DNA of 64,000 nt, taken from NCBI RefSeq assembly GCF_038050375.1, contig NZ_CP150887.1:62001-126000 (forward strand). Direction: 5' to 3'. Positions 1 to 8,090 of the stretch are shown in pieces. The number at the start of each line of letters is the position of its first letter. The first letter of the stretch is position 1. The position numbers and the translations under genes were made by a program. The stretch comes from Okeanomitos corallinicola TIOX110 (GTDB lineage: Bacteria; Cyanobacteriota; Cyanobacteriia; Cyanobacteriales; Nostocaceae). The notes under the pieces are model-generated. The model saw only the letters and a list, made by a program, of their open reading frames with translations, ran no database searches and was not told the DNA's origin.

Positions 1-245
1 GATTAACTCAAATCGGATTAGTTGGAAACTCTTTATTACAAAATCAAACGCAGATTCTTTTTCGTCTTTACCGATTAACTCAAATCGGATTAGTTGGAAA
101 CTTGGTCAGAATTAGTCACGACGGTCTCCTTAAAAAAACTTTACCGATTAACTCAAATCGGATTAGTTGGAAACCTTGCTTGTTCCTCCGTTTGCTATTG
201 AATTTTCGGCTTTACCGATTACCTCAAATCGGATTAGTTGGAAAC
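1..245 (+). CRISPR. CRISPR array 1 (3' end; continues left of the window)
   Basis: Four direct repeats, at 1-29 (cut by the window edge), 66-101, 139-174 and 210-245, separated by spacers of about 35-37 nt. The full repeat is 36 nt. It has an internal inverted repeat CCGATT/AATCGG with a 6-nt loop, and it ends in GTTGGAAAC, close to the ATTGGAAAC ends of the other arrays here. The last repeat carries an A-to-C change (GATTACCTC), as expected for the leader-distal end. So the array is read left to right and its leader lies outside the window. It probably supplies crRNAs to a type III effector such as one of the cmr loci nearby; that link is inference. Confidence 0.95.
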
Positions 246-262
246 CCTAAATCATGCTCGAG

Positions 263-290
263 TAAGGGTTTAGCAGTGCTAAACCCCTAC
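263..290. repeat. Dispersed palindrome, terminator-like
   Basis: An inverted repeat pairing GGGTTTAGCA with TGCTAAACCC just after CRISPR array 1. Related copies lie at 61741-61766 (after cas1) and 63674-63706 (after array 4). All three follow CRISPR-related transcription units, so a role in ending transcription is plausible. It may equally be a mobile palindrome that tolerates such positions. Confidence 0.6.
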
Positions 291-484
291 ATTTATGCAG
301 GTGTGAATATTTAAAAAATTAACCAGATAGCGATCGCCCAAAAAAACCATCTCATCAAAAACCCTACAACACAAGAGTTTTACCCAAAACCCAAACCAAA
401 GGAAAACGCCTTTTCAACCTACAGCTTTAATAATAAACATAGCAATAAACAAAACCAAACACCCAAAATCAACAGTAAAAATGT

Positions 485-1057
485 ATGATGAATCCACGCC
501 GAGTCATGATACTCGCAGATGGCGATAACGCTTTCATGGCTGCTCAAAACTTTAACCGCAAAATCAACTGGCACAAACTCAGAGACTATTTAGCAGATCC
601 CAAAGAAGGGAGAGAACTAATAGAAATAGTCATTTATTTAGGCTTACCACCAGCAAAAGATAGATTTGAAGAACAAAGAAAAGCCAAAGAAAGATTTATA
701 TATTGGGCAAAAAGTAACGGCTTTTTAGTAGTAGCTAAAGAAGGAAAAGCCAAAGGTGATGACTATGAAAATAACGTTGATGTTGTCATGGCGATGGATG
801 CCATAGAACTAGCATTAGAAGTTAAACCAGACATCGTTGTATTAGTCACCGGCGACTCTGATTTTGCATATTTAGCCGAAAAACTCAGAAGGAGAGGAAT
901 CAGAGTAGAAGTAGCTTCCGTAGAACAATCATTAGGTAGTGAATTAAAAAACGCCGCTAATAGCATTGTTGACTTAACCGAAGTTTTTGATCAATTTGAT
1001 CAACATGATGTTAACCAAAATTACCATCGCATAGGACATAACAACATTTTTGATTAA
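485..1057 (+). CDS. NYN-domain (LabA/DUF88-like) putative RNase
   Basis: 190 residues matching the LabA-like NYN/PIN-fold family. The N-terminal RVMILADGDNAF carries the first acidic residue. DDYENNVDVVMAMDAIELA and VLVTGDSDFAYLAEKLRRRG carry further conserved aspartates, so the metal-binding acidic set looks complete. The family cleaves or binds RNA, and some members (LabA) regulate circadian output in cyanobacteria. Two ATGs (485, 488) are equally good starts; no strong ribosome-binding site is visible. It is the first of five plus-strand genes leading into a ubiquitin-like conjugation locus. The gaps of 60-300 bp contain heptamer repeats, so shared transcription is possible but not shown. 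Confidence 0.85.
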   Translation: MMNPRRVMILADGDNAFMAAQNFNRKINWHKLRDYLADPKEGRELIEIVIYLGLPPAKDRFEEQRKAKERFIYWAKSNGFLVVAKEGKAKGDDYENNVDVVMAMDAIELALEVKPDIVVLVTGDSDFAYLAEKLRRRGIRVEVASVEQSLGSELKNAANSIVDLTEVFDQFDQHDVNQNYHRIGHNNIFD

Positions 1058-1073
1058 AAAATACACTGGTATC

Positions 1074-1163
1074 AAGGCAAAAGTCAAGGGGCAAAAGGCA
1101 AGAGTGAAAAAACTTTCAGAGATTTTAGATTTTTTACATACCTGGGTTTTTTTAGCCGACTTA
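1074..1163. repeat. Heptamer repeats plus MITE right-end fragment
   Basis: Short runs of the heptamers GGCAAAA/GGCAAGA (the cyanobacterial STRR type) at about 1074-1105. They are followed by a stretch at about 1107-1163 that resembles the right part of the AAGTAGGTAG-ended MITE seen complete at 7879-7978 (ACTTTCAG, TTTTACATACC, GCCGACTTA). Similar heptamer runs occur at 1653-1691, 2000-2023, 2583-2613 and 4257-4280. Confidence 0.6.
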
Positions 1164-1182
1164 TTTACCACAAGAAATATTC

Positions 1183-1647
1183 ATGAAAACCATCAACGGT
1201 AAATTAATTAGTGAAGAACTGCAACAGTTACAAGAACTGACAGACATCACCACTAATATTACATATCGCTGTGACAACCTAGAAACACAAGTCACAGAAA
1301 TAAATAAACAAAACTACAGCCAATACTTCCAAAAAGTCAACCAAGAAGTAACCACAGTTACCACCTATCTGCAAAAAGCTTACCTGGAGATAAATAACAC
1401 TTCTACTTCCTTGAGACAAGTCAGACAAGAAGTAAACACTGTCAAAACCCACCTGCAAGAAATAGATCAAAAAATTACCGATTTAGAAACACAAACCCAG
1501 AAACAAGCCAAACAATTAATGATTTTTAAATTGATCACCATTATTGGTTTAGTTAGCTTGTGGTTAATTTTTACTAACCATCAACAAGACAACTCAAAAC
1601 ACCGCAATTTTAGACGATCTCAAATTAATATGATGTTGATTGTTTAG
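1183..1647 (+). CDS. Coiled-coil protein with C-terminal membrane segment
   Basis: 154 residues, not recognised as a named family. Residues about 10-108 are rich in Q, E, K, T and L in heptad-like spacing and are predicted by eye to form a long coiled coil. A hydrophobic stretch (IFKLITIIGLVSLWLIF, about residues 113-129) is a likely single membrane anchor, followed by a short basic tail. The topology suggests a tail-anchored or membrane-tethered helical rod. It sits between the NYN gene and the ubiquitin-like gene on the same strand. Membership in that functional unit is inference from position only. Confidence 0.6.
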   Translation: MKTINGKLISEELQQLQELTDITTNITYRCDNLETQVTEINKQNYSQYFQKVNQEVTTVTTYLQKAYLEINNTSTSLRQVRQEVNTVKTHLQEIDQKITDLETQTQKQAKQLMIFKLITIIGLVSLWLIFTNHQQDNSKHRNFRRSQINMMLIV

Positions 1648-1802
1648 GGAGAGGCAAGAGGCAAAAGGCAAGAGGCAAAAGGTAAGAGTTAAAACCTAGT
1701 TATTATTAGGTTTTTAGGACTAATTATGTCCTAACTTGAATTACTACAATCATATCATTAAATCAGTCATTAAACATCAACAAAAAACAAAAAGGTAAAG
1801 CG

Positions 1803-2000
1803 ATGAGAGCAATAGTTAATGGTAAATTAGTAGACCTTCCTGAAGGTGCAACCGTAGAAGATTTAAGAAGAAGACTACCAGAAATCGGTCAAGATGATGT
1901 TATGGAAGAAGGTTTTTCTGGTACTCGTCCTTTGAATAATAATGAAGCACTAAAGGAAGGATCAAAAGTTTGGTCAGTTCCCAAAATTGTCAAAGGGTAA
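1803..2000 (+). CDS. Ubiquitin-like small protein (ThiS/multiubiquitin-type beta-grasp)
   Basis: 65 residues. The pattern (short hydrophobic strand with VNGK, then LPEGATVEDLRRRL, then a GTRPLNNNEALKEGSKVWSVP hairpin) matches small beta-grasp modifiers of the ThiS/multi-ubiquitin type. The chain ends in Lys-Gly, so a free C-terminal glycine is present without processing, which fits adenylation by an E1-like enzyme. The next two genes encode E2-like and JAB-E1-like proteins, which strongly supports a modifier rather than a sulfur carrier. The ATG at 1803 is the only sensible start; the ribosome-binding site (AAAGG) is modest. It could still be a sulfur-transfer protein if the E1 partner acts that way. 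Confidence 0.75.
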   Translation: MRAIVNGKLVDLPEGATVEDLRRRLPEIGQDDVMEEGFSGTRPLNNNEALKEGSKVWSVPKIVKG

Positions 2001-2094
2001 AAAGGCAAGAGGCAAAAGGTAAAATAATTTTAGTCAATTTTCAGATTCATTTTTTTCTTTTTTGAATCATTTCCACATCAAAAAATCTAAAATC

Positions 2095-2580
2095 ATGGCA
2101 ATAATCATTAACGAAGATAAACTAGGATTTTTACCTAGTGATAGAATTATTGAAGAACTCAAAATATTAGAAAGAGTCGCCAAAAATGCCATCGTTGGTT
2201 GTAAAACTATTGGCAATATCAAATATACAGCCATCCTCATTAAAGGAATGCCATTATCTTCCAAAAAATTCAAAGTTTCTAATACTGATATTCTGTTTTT
2301 ATTACCACCAGAATACCCCCGTCTTCCTCCTATTGGTTGTTATCTTAACTATCCTTGGAGTACGGTAGGTGAAGGAGATCATCACTTCACCAGACAAAGC
2401 TATTATGGCGCACCATTTTTAAGTGAAGAAGGATGGTATTGGTACTGTGTAGGGTTAGGTGGTGGATTTAATCATGATGTGTGGTTAAACTCTTGGCGAC
2501 CTAGTAATAATGTAGAAAAAGGGCATAATTTAGCCACCTTATTTGTTACCGCCCGTCACGCTATTAATAGTGAGAATTAA
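2095..2580 (+). CDS. Prokaryotic E2-like (UBC-fold) conjugation protein
   Basis: 161 residues from the ATG at 2095; an in-frame TTG at 2062 would add 11 weakly hydrophilic residues and is less likely. The core PPEYPRLPPIG matches the proline-rich strand/loop of the UBC fold. A histidine pair (HH, about 96-97) lies after it. The cysteine in WYWYC (about 118) is the candidate thioester residue; no classical HPN motif is present. Bacterial E2-like families carrying a UBC fold are known beside JAB and E1 genes. Its position between the ubiquitin-like gene and the JAB-E1 gene supports a role in passing the modifier to a target. The target is unknown. Confidence 0.72.
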   Translation: MAIIINEDKLGFLPSDRIIEELKILERVAKNAIVGCKTIGNIKYTAILIKGMPLSSKKFKVSNTDILFLLPPEYPRLPPIGCYLNYPWSTVGEGDHHFTRQSYYGAPFLSEEGWYWYCVGLGGGFNHDVWLNSWRPSNNVEKGHNLATLFVTARHAINSEN

Positions 2581-2582
2581 GT

Positions 2583-2854
2583 GAAGGCAAAAGGCAAGAG
2601 GCAAGAGGTAAGAAAATAGTATTTAGATCCCCAACTTCTATTTTCAATCTTCAAAACCAATGATTAATTTATCAAAGAAGTCGGGGATCTTTTTCTCCAA
2701 CTTACCAGATCCCCAACTTCTATTTTCAACCTTCAAAACCAATGATTAATTTATCAAATAAGTCGGGGATCTTTTTCTCCAACTTACCAGATCCCCAACT
2801 TCTATTTTCAACCTTCAAAACCAATGATTAATTTATCAAATAAGTCGGGGATCT
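2583..2854. repeat. Heptamer tract plus three tandem palindromic units
   Basis: After a heptamer tract come three tandem units with a period of 82 bp: 2625-2690, 2707-2772 and 2789-2854. Each unit is a long inverted repeat, starting AGATCCCCAACTTCT and ending AGAAGTCGGGGATCT (ATAAGTCGGGGATCT in units 2 and 3). The RNA would fold into a hairpin, so this may end the upstream transcript. A fourth copy with the same heptamer-containing lead-in sits at 4257-4357, on the other side of the JAB-E1 gene. Confidence 0.85.
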
Positions 2855-2884
2855 TTTTCTCCACATAAAACACAATCTAAAAAC

Positions 2885-4234
2885 ATGAAAACCACCACCA
2901 AAAACTCCCTACATATCCCACCCCAAATGTGGGCAGAAATTAAAGATTATCTCTTAAAATCTCGTCGAGGTAATGAAGAAGTATTTTGTGTCATTTTCTG
3001 TCAAAGACAACAAATATCCAAGCATGAAACCCGCTACATTCCCAAAACTTGGGTAGTTCCCAGCGCTGACTGTTATGAATATCAAACCTCTAGCGGATTA
3101 GTATTAAAACAGGATTTTCATACCTATCTGTTAGAAAACCATTTAGAACCAGAATTAGATATAGTTCACATTCATACTCATGTCGGTTATGGTATACCAG
3201 ATTTCTCTTATGTTGATGATAGACATGAATCAGAATATGCTCAATTTATTTCCTCTAATTTCAGTAAAAAACATCGGTTAATTTCTGGAGTATTTGATCA
3301 AAATTTACAATCTTATCAATTCCGCATCTGGGATAAAAAAGGCAGAAAATTTCAAGAGTTAAAATTCTGTAATTTATTATTTGATATTGCTTATCATCCC
3401 AAAAACACAGATAATAATTTGATTGATGACTTGATGTTTAACCGTCAAAAAATATTTGGTGAAGGTAATCAAAAACTTCTCAATCAATTAAAATTAGGAT
3501 TAATTGGTTGTGGTGGTATTGGTGCAATATTTACTGAATTATTAGGAAGATTAGGTGTCAAAAATTGGGTATTAATTGACCCAGATAAATTAGAAACCGT
3601 CAACCTAAATCGAATGCCAGGGGCAACACCAGAAATGGTACAACAACAATGGTATAAAGTCCATTATGTGAAACATTTGATTAAAAAAATCTATCCCCAA
3701 GGTTCATCGGTAAAAACCATCTCTGCAACCATTGAAACAGAATTAGCTCAACAAGAAATAGCCAGTTGTGATTTAATTGTTGTGGCTACAGATAACCACC
3801 TTTCCCGGAAAACTGCCCAAGAAATAGCATTAAAATATATGCGTCCCTTTGTATGTTTGGGTACTCATATTGATGTAAAATCAGACAATACTCCGCGAAT
3901 GTATTGCAGAATTACCATTCCCCCTTTAGGTGGTGGTTGGTGCTTAATGTGCGGTAACATTATTAACTTACAACGCGCTGCTTTAGAATCTGCACCTAAT
4001 GAAATTCATAATATAGCTGCTAGTGCAGGTTATTTAGAAGGTGTAAATGATCCGGCTGTATTCTGGTTAAATAGTATTTGTGCTAGTACGGCTGTAGGTA
4101 TTATTCATGGTATGGTAAGCGGTTTTATGAATGTAGATTCTGGTATTGACTGGATTTATGACTTTCCTGGTAGCGAATGGCGCAAAACCGATACTGAGTA
4201 TTTACACAACGATGATTGTTATTTTTGTAGTTAA
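2885..4234 (+). CDS. JAB (JAMM) protease fused to ThiF/E1-like adenylyltransferase
   Basis: 449 residues, two domains. Residues 1 to about 160 form a JAB/Mov34 metalloprotease-like domain: Glu near 31-32, HIHTH at 95-99, then Ser108 and Asp111, which reproduces the E/HxH/S..D zinc signature. Residues about 195-449 form an E1/ThiF Rossmann domain: LIGCGGIGA binds ATP, LIDPDKLETVNLNR is the conserved Asp-containing segment, and two CxxC pairs (CLMC near 355 and CYFC at the C-terminus) would bind zinc. The E1 part should adenylate the C-terminal glycine of the 65-residue modifier, and the JAB part should remove it. This architecture is known from bacterial ubiquitin-like operons, several of which are antiphage systems. 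The gene is bracketed by copies of the same palindromic repeat. Confidence 0.88.
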   Translation: MKTTTKNSLHIPPQMWAEIKDYLLKSRRGNEEVFCVIFCQRQQISKHETRYIPKTWVVPSADCYEYQTSSGLVLKQDFHTYLLENHLEPELDIVHIHTHVGYGIPDFSYVDDRHESEYAQFISSNFSKKHRLISGVFDQNLQSYQFRIWDKKGRKFQELKFCNLLFDIAYHPKNTDNNLIDDLMFNRQKIFGEGNQKLLNQLKLGLIGCGGIGAIFTELLGRLGVKNWVLIDPDKLETVNLNRMPGATPEMVQQQWYKVHYVKHLIKKIYPQGSSVKTISATIETELAQQEIASCDLIVVATDNHLSRKTAQEIALKYMRPFVCLGTHIDVKSDNTPRMYCRITIPPLGGGWCLMCGNIINLQRAALESAPNEIHNIAASAGYLEGVNDPAVFWLNSICASTAVGIIHGMVSGFMNVDSGIDWIYDFPGSEWRKTDTEYLHNDDCYFCS

Positions 4235-4256
4235 GTAATGGGTAAATTATATCCAG

Positions 4257-4357
4257 TAAGGCAAAAGGCAAGGGGTAAGAAAATAGTATTTAGATCCCCG
4301 ACTTCTATTTTCAACCTTCAAAATCAATGATTAATTTATCAAAGAAGTCGGGGATCT
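4257..4357. repeat. Fourth copy of the heptamer-plus-palindrome unit
   Basis: A heptamer run, the lead-in AAGAAAATAGTATTTAGATC and the inverted repeat at 4292-4357 repeat the module at 2583-2690. A separate dispersed repeat with AACCCAACCTACA follows at about 4449-4482; a related copy is at about 49931-50011. Confidence 0.85.
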
Positions 4358-4603
4358 TTTTTCCCAGGAAAATGCCTTTTCCTCCTGGTGTTTTAATTAT
4401 CAATAGGGAAACTCAACATCTTGAAAATTATACTTAAAATTATGCTGGTGTTGGGTTTCGTGTCCTCAACCCAACCTACAATTATTTGTGTGAAGTTTTA
4501 CATCATAAATCTAAAAAAATACCAAAGATATACTTTTTATACATCCTAAAAAGATATTATGTTTCATAAATAATCACAGGCAACCTAGAGGTAAAATCTA
4601 TTA

Positions 4604-6391
4604 ATGGAAAAGCCCAAAAAATACGCCAAGATTACTGTTATTACCTTTGCACCGGTGCAAGGTTTTATTGAAAAATCCCGCAAACTCCGCGATTTATATG
4701 GTAGTTCATTTCTCATTTCTTATCTAGCTTGGATGCTATGTAAAACCGCCGAAGTACAATATCAATGTCAGGTAATTTCACCTGCTTTAATTAACGTTAT
4801 TCAAGGTACACCAAACCAAATTATTATAGATGGTGATTTTCCTGAAAATGCTGCTAGAAATACTTTAAATCTAGCTTGGAAATGTGTGACAAAAGCCTGT
4901 CAAGAATGGTTAGAAGACTGTTATCAAATCCCACGTAATTATAAACTTTGGAATCGGGTTTGGCAACTCTGGATTAATCACACTTGGGAATTTTTCTGGG
5001 TACAAAAGGAAAATAGTACAATAGACGAAGCACGTCAATTATTAAATAACTGTAAATATCAAAGAGATTGGACAGGTATTAACTGGCAAGGTGAAAGTTC
5101 TACTCTTTCTGGTGCTGATGCGATCGCCTATCCACAAATGGATCAAATAGCAGATCCACGACAATATAATTATCAAGAACAAAAAGCATCAATTGGTCAA
5201 TTTTATCAGGCAATTCAACAAAAATTTGGAGAATCATTTATTGATAGCAGAGAAGAATTAAGTTTACCAGAATTAGTGAAAAGAATAATTACTCATCAGG
5301 ATGTTTCTAACAGATTAATTGAGAAAGTAAAAAAATACTTTCTACACACAGAAAATGATTTTTATGAATTATTTAAGGATATTCAGCAGTTAGCAAAAGA
5401 CTTGAATATTGATACATTTAAAGAATTAAACCGCCATGAAAATAACTATTGGACTGGTTGGTTTATGGGTGATGGTGATGAAGCAGGAAAGTTTTTAAAA
5501 AAATATCCAGATAAAACCAAAGAATTTAGTGAAACAATGCGACACTGGGGTAAAAATTTTAAAGATGATCCTCCCGAAAATTGTCGGGTAGTTTATGCAG
5601 GTGGTGATGATTTTTTTGGGATTTTCTATGATATCAAAACAGGAAAACAATTAAATCCTTATTTATGTATTCAGGAATTTATTAAATTTAAAGAAGATTA
5701 TTGGCACAAACCCGAAAAAAAAGATATCTGTGCTAGTGTGGGTTTTGTGTGGACTGGTGCAGGTGTTCCCCAAAGAGACGTTTTACAACATTGTCGAGAA
5801 GCGGAAAAATCAGCCAAAAGTCATGGACGAGATAGAATAGCCATGAGAGTTTTATTTAACAATGGTAATTATATAGAATGGGTTTGTCCTTGGGAGTTTT
5901 TGGAAATATTAAATAGTTATGAAGACAGGAATAAAACGCAACCCAATTTTGCTGATTTTTGGTATGTTTTATATTTGTTAGCTATTGCTAAACTATTGCA
6001 TGAAGAATATTTACAATTATTAGATTTGTATTTTTATTCCTTGATTCACAAACGCCGTCTAGCAAAACCCAACTGGACACATATCTATAATGATATTGCA
6101 ACTTTAGAATCTCGTCATGCTTTCGGTAAAACTAAAAAGGAAAGTAGAGAGATAGCATTAGCTTTAATAGATATCTATTTTCCCAGTTATGCAGAAAAGA
6201 TTAGAGATGAAAATAACTGGTGGAATAAACTAAATAAAGATGAAATTTTAGAAACAGGAGGAATTTTAGGCGATCGCACAAACTACACTATAGATAATAC
6301 CACCAACCAATTAGATCAACAAAAAATTAATCAAGCTATCAATAATTGGGTAATTAATCTTGCTAAAATAGGATTTCATTTATGCTCGTAG
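4604..6391 (+). CDS. cmr2: Cmr2/Cas10, type III-B large subunit (orphan locus)
   Basis: 595 residues. The N-terminus ITFAPVQGFIEKSRKLRDLYG is a hallmark of Cmr2. The two palm signatures are GDGD (about 289-292) and GGDD (333-336, in YAGGDDFFG), so the cyclic-oligoadenylate synthase site looks intact. No HD nuclease motif is visible and the protein is shorter than the 850-1000 residues usual for Cmr2, so only signalling and scaffold functions are expected. A second, related Cmr2 is encoded at 51528-53165 with the same segments. Here cmr2 is followed only by cmr3 and a truncated cmr4, so the locus cannot encode a full effector. The start ATG at 4604 has AGAGG upstream. Confidence 0.9.
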   Translation: MEKPKKYAKITVITFAPVQGFIEKSRKLRDLYGSSFLISYLAWMLCKTAEVQYQCQVISPALINVIQGTPNQIIIDGDFPENAARNTLNLAWKCVTKACQEWLEDCYQIPRNYKLWNRVWQLWINHTWEFFWVQKENSTIDEARQLLNNCKYQRDWTGINWQGESSTLSGADAIAYPQMDQIADPRQYNYQEQKASIGQFYQAIQQKFGESFIDSREELSLPELVKRIITHQDVSNRLIEKVKKYFLHTENDFYELFKDIQQLAKDLNIDTFKELNRHENNYWTGWFMGDGDEAGKFLKKYPDKTKEFSETMRHWGKNFKDDPPENCRVVYAGGDDFFGIFYDIKTGKQLNPYLCIQEFIKFKEDYWHKPEKKDICASVGFVWTGAGVPQRDVLQHCREAEKSAKSHGRDRIAMRVLFNNGNYIEWVCPWEFLEILNSYEDRNKTQPNFADFWYVLYLLAIAKLLHEEYLQLLDLYFYSLIHKRRLAKPNWTHIYNDIATLESRHAFGKTKKESREIALALIDIYFPSYAEKIRDENNWWNKLNKDEILETGGILGDRTNYTIDNTTNQLDQQKINQAINNWVINLAKIGFHLCS

Positions 6392-6420
6392 TAAATATGT
6401 TTATAACCTCATGAACCTGT

Positions 6421-6469
6421 TTATAGCCGTTCCCAAGAAGCGTGAGTTACAAAGTCTTTTCGTTTTAGG
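6421..6469. repeat. Dispersed intergenic repeat between cmr2 and cmr3
   Basis: The stretch TATAGCCGTTCCCAAGAAGC and its continuation recur almost unchanged at about 16692-16738. This copy lies in the 121-bp gap between cmr2 and cmr3. The complete cmr operon has no gap there (the genes overlap), so this is a likely later insertion. Confidence 0.7.
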
Positions 6470-6512
6470 AAGAAGAATCAATATTTTACCCTAGCTTTCT
6501 GTCTTTTAATAT

Positions 6513-7685
6513 ATGTCAATAATCATAAAAAATAAATCTGTAAAGTTTACCCATCTCATTATCATTCAACCTTTAGGTTTTTTATATGGTAGTGCAGGTA
6601 AATTTCTTTCGCCAGAAAATTTAGTAGGACGTTCAGGAACTAGCTTTCCTCCCAGTAGTGCAGTATTATCCGGTGTCTTTGCATATTACCATCAACAAAA
6701 TCAAGATACCTTTAATCTAAATTTACTGCATCTTGCTGGACCATTTTGGGCAGAAAATAACAAACCTCAAAATTTTTATGTTCCCACACCTTTTAACTGT
6801 TTAGTGAAAAAAGGAACAAATCAAATTAGTGATTTATTAACCTGGAATGGTACAGAATGGTTAAACCAACAAGGTGAACAAATCACAGGGAAATTTCCTA
6901 AAGGTACATGGACAAATATTAGTGATTGGCATAATTTCAACTGGTTAAATAAAACAGTGTGGATGAAATCAGAAGAAGATGATGATGATAATAACCACAG
7001 CAATAATTATGAACCTTGGCGATTTTTACCCCATTTACACCCCAGAATGGATACAGAACAACGCACAGTTAATAAAGATGTATCACAGGGTAGTTTATTT
7101 TTAGAAAATGCCGTACAATTAGCTCCAGATATTTGTTTAATTTACCTATCCAACACACCTATAAAAGACGGTTGGTATCGCTTTGGAGGAGAAAGTCACA
7201 TAGTAGAAATTACCTGTGAACCATTATCTACAGAAACTCAAGAATTACTAAATCAACCAGTAGGAAAAAACTTTGCTTTAATCACTCCTGGAGTCTGGGG
7301 TTCTAACCGTTTATCTCAAAGACAACCTATTAATTTAGAAACAGGTAATCTTGAAAAATATCAACAAGAAGATCCTGAAAAAACCGAAATCACAAATTGG
7401 CATGTGGAAACTTTAATGACAGAACGTGCTATACCTTTTCGTTATCGTTTAGGAAACAATCAAAATAATCAAAATCAACCCCAACATAAACCCCATACTC
7501 CTAAATTATTATCTCGTGGAAGGTATGCTGTACCTGCGGGAACAGTGTATGTTTTAGAAACAGAAATTAACCAATCTTGGCAAGAATGGCCAGAGGACTG
7601 GTTTCCCAAAGAGGGACCATCATTAAAACGGTGGGGTTGTGGTTTAGCTTTACCTTTAGAAAATGTTTGTAGTTCAAATAGCTAA
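6513..7685 (+). CDS. cmr3: Cmr3, type III-B RAMP subunit (orphan locus)
   Basis: 390 residues. IIQPLGFLYGSAGKFLSPEN followed by LVGRSGTSFPPSSAVLSGVF is nearly the same as the start of Cmr3 at 53150, and both end with a GRYAVPAGTVYVLE segment and a glycine-rich CGLALPL strand. Cmr3 binds the 5' tag of the crRNA and contacts Cmr2. The first 11 or so residues (before THLIIIQP) have no counterpart in the other copy, so the real start may be internal. The gene is intact, but its downstream partners are lost, so it can work only if it joins the Cmr4-Cmr6 proteins encoded 46 kb away or elsewhere. Confidence 0.9.
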   Translation: MSIIIKNKSVKFTHLIIIQPLGFLYGSAGKFLSPENLVGRSGTSFPPSSAVLSGVFAYYHQQNQDTFNLNLLHLAGPFWAENNKPQNFYVPTPFNCLVKKGTNQISDLLTWNGTEWLNQQGEQITGKFPKGTWTNISDWHNFNWLNKTVWMKSEEDDDDNNHSNNYEPWRFLPHLHPRMDTEQRTVNKDVSQGSLFLENAVQLAPDICLIYLSNTPIKDGWYRFGGESHIVEITCEPLSTETQELLNQPVGKNFALITPGVWGSNRLSQRQPINLETGNLEKYQQEDPEKTEITNWHVETLMTERAIPFRYRLGNNQNNQNQPQHKPHTPKLLSRGRYAVPAGTVYVLETEINQSWQEWPEDWFPKEGPSLKRWGCGLALPLENVCSSNS

Positions 7686-7723
7686 AAACCTTTTAACCTT
7701 TGTATGAAATAGGAGAAATATCA

Positions 7724-7750
7724 ATGTATCAAAAATCTTATACTAAGTAG
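7724..7750 (+). pseudogene. cmr4 start remnant, cut by a MITE
   Basis: A ribosome-binding site (AGGAG at 7711-7715) precedes ATG at 7724 and an open frame of eight codons, MYQKSYTK, ending in TAG at 7748. The intact Cmr4 at 54333 begins MYHQAYGI, with its ATG in the same relative place after cmr3. The stop codon lies in AAGTAGGTAGGC, the end of a MITE. So this is the first few codons of a cmr4 gene whose remainder was removed when the element inserted or later rearranged. Confidence 0.7.
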
Positions 7751-7978
7751 GTAGGCAGGATAAAACCGATATATGTTTAGTTTTGTAAAAACGGTGAAAT
7801 AACCTATTGATAAGGTCAACACTGAACTTACTTTTCGTTACATAGCTGTAAATTTTTTCGCCCACCTACTTAAATGCTAAGTAGGTAGGCGTTGAAAATT
7901 GTCGTCATGGCAAGGGAAGAGACTTTCAGCGATTTTACATTTTGTTACATACCTTGGTTTTTTCGAGCCGACTTACTT
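7745..7978. mobile_element. Two tandem MITEs with AAGTAGGTAG ends
   Basis: Element A, 7745-7871, runs from AAGTAGGTAGGC to CCCACCTACTT. Element B, 7879-7978, runs from AAGTAGGTAGGC to GCCGACTTACTT. Both contain a GTTACATA core near the right end. Other members are 47206-47302 (reverse orientation) and 50880-51000, with a fragment at 1107-1163. None encodes a protein, so they must be moved by a transposase elsewhere. The rest of this gap up to 8090 shows nothing else. Confidence 0.7.
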
Positions 7979-8090
7979 AGTAACTGGAGTTTAGACTAAG
8001 GTATTCTCATCTCTACATTTTTTACACTTGATGTCTATTAAATTGATCACTCACCCCAAAATCCAAAATTATCCCTCAACATCCTCCTAA

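Noticed and set aside
102-314. A 70-codon plus-strand frame
   Set aside because: It runs through CRISPR repeats and spacers of array 1 and has no protein-like pattern.
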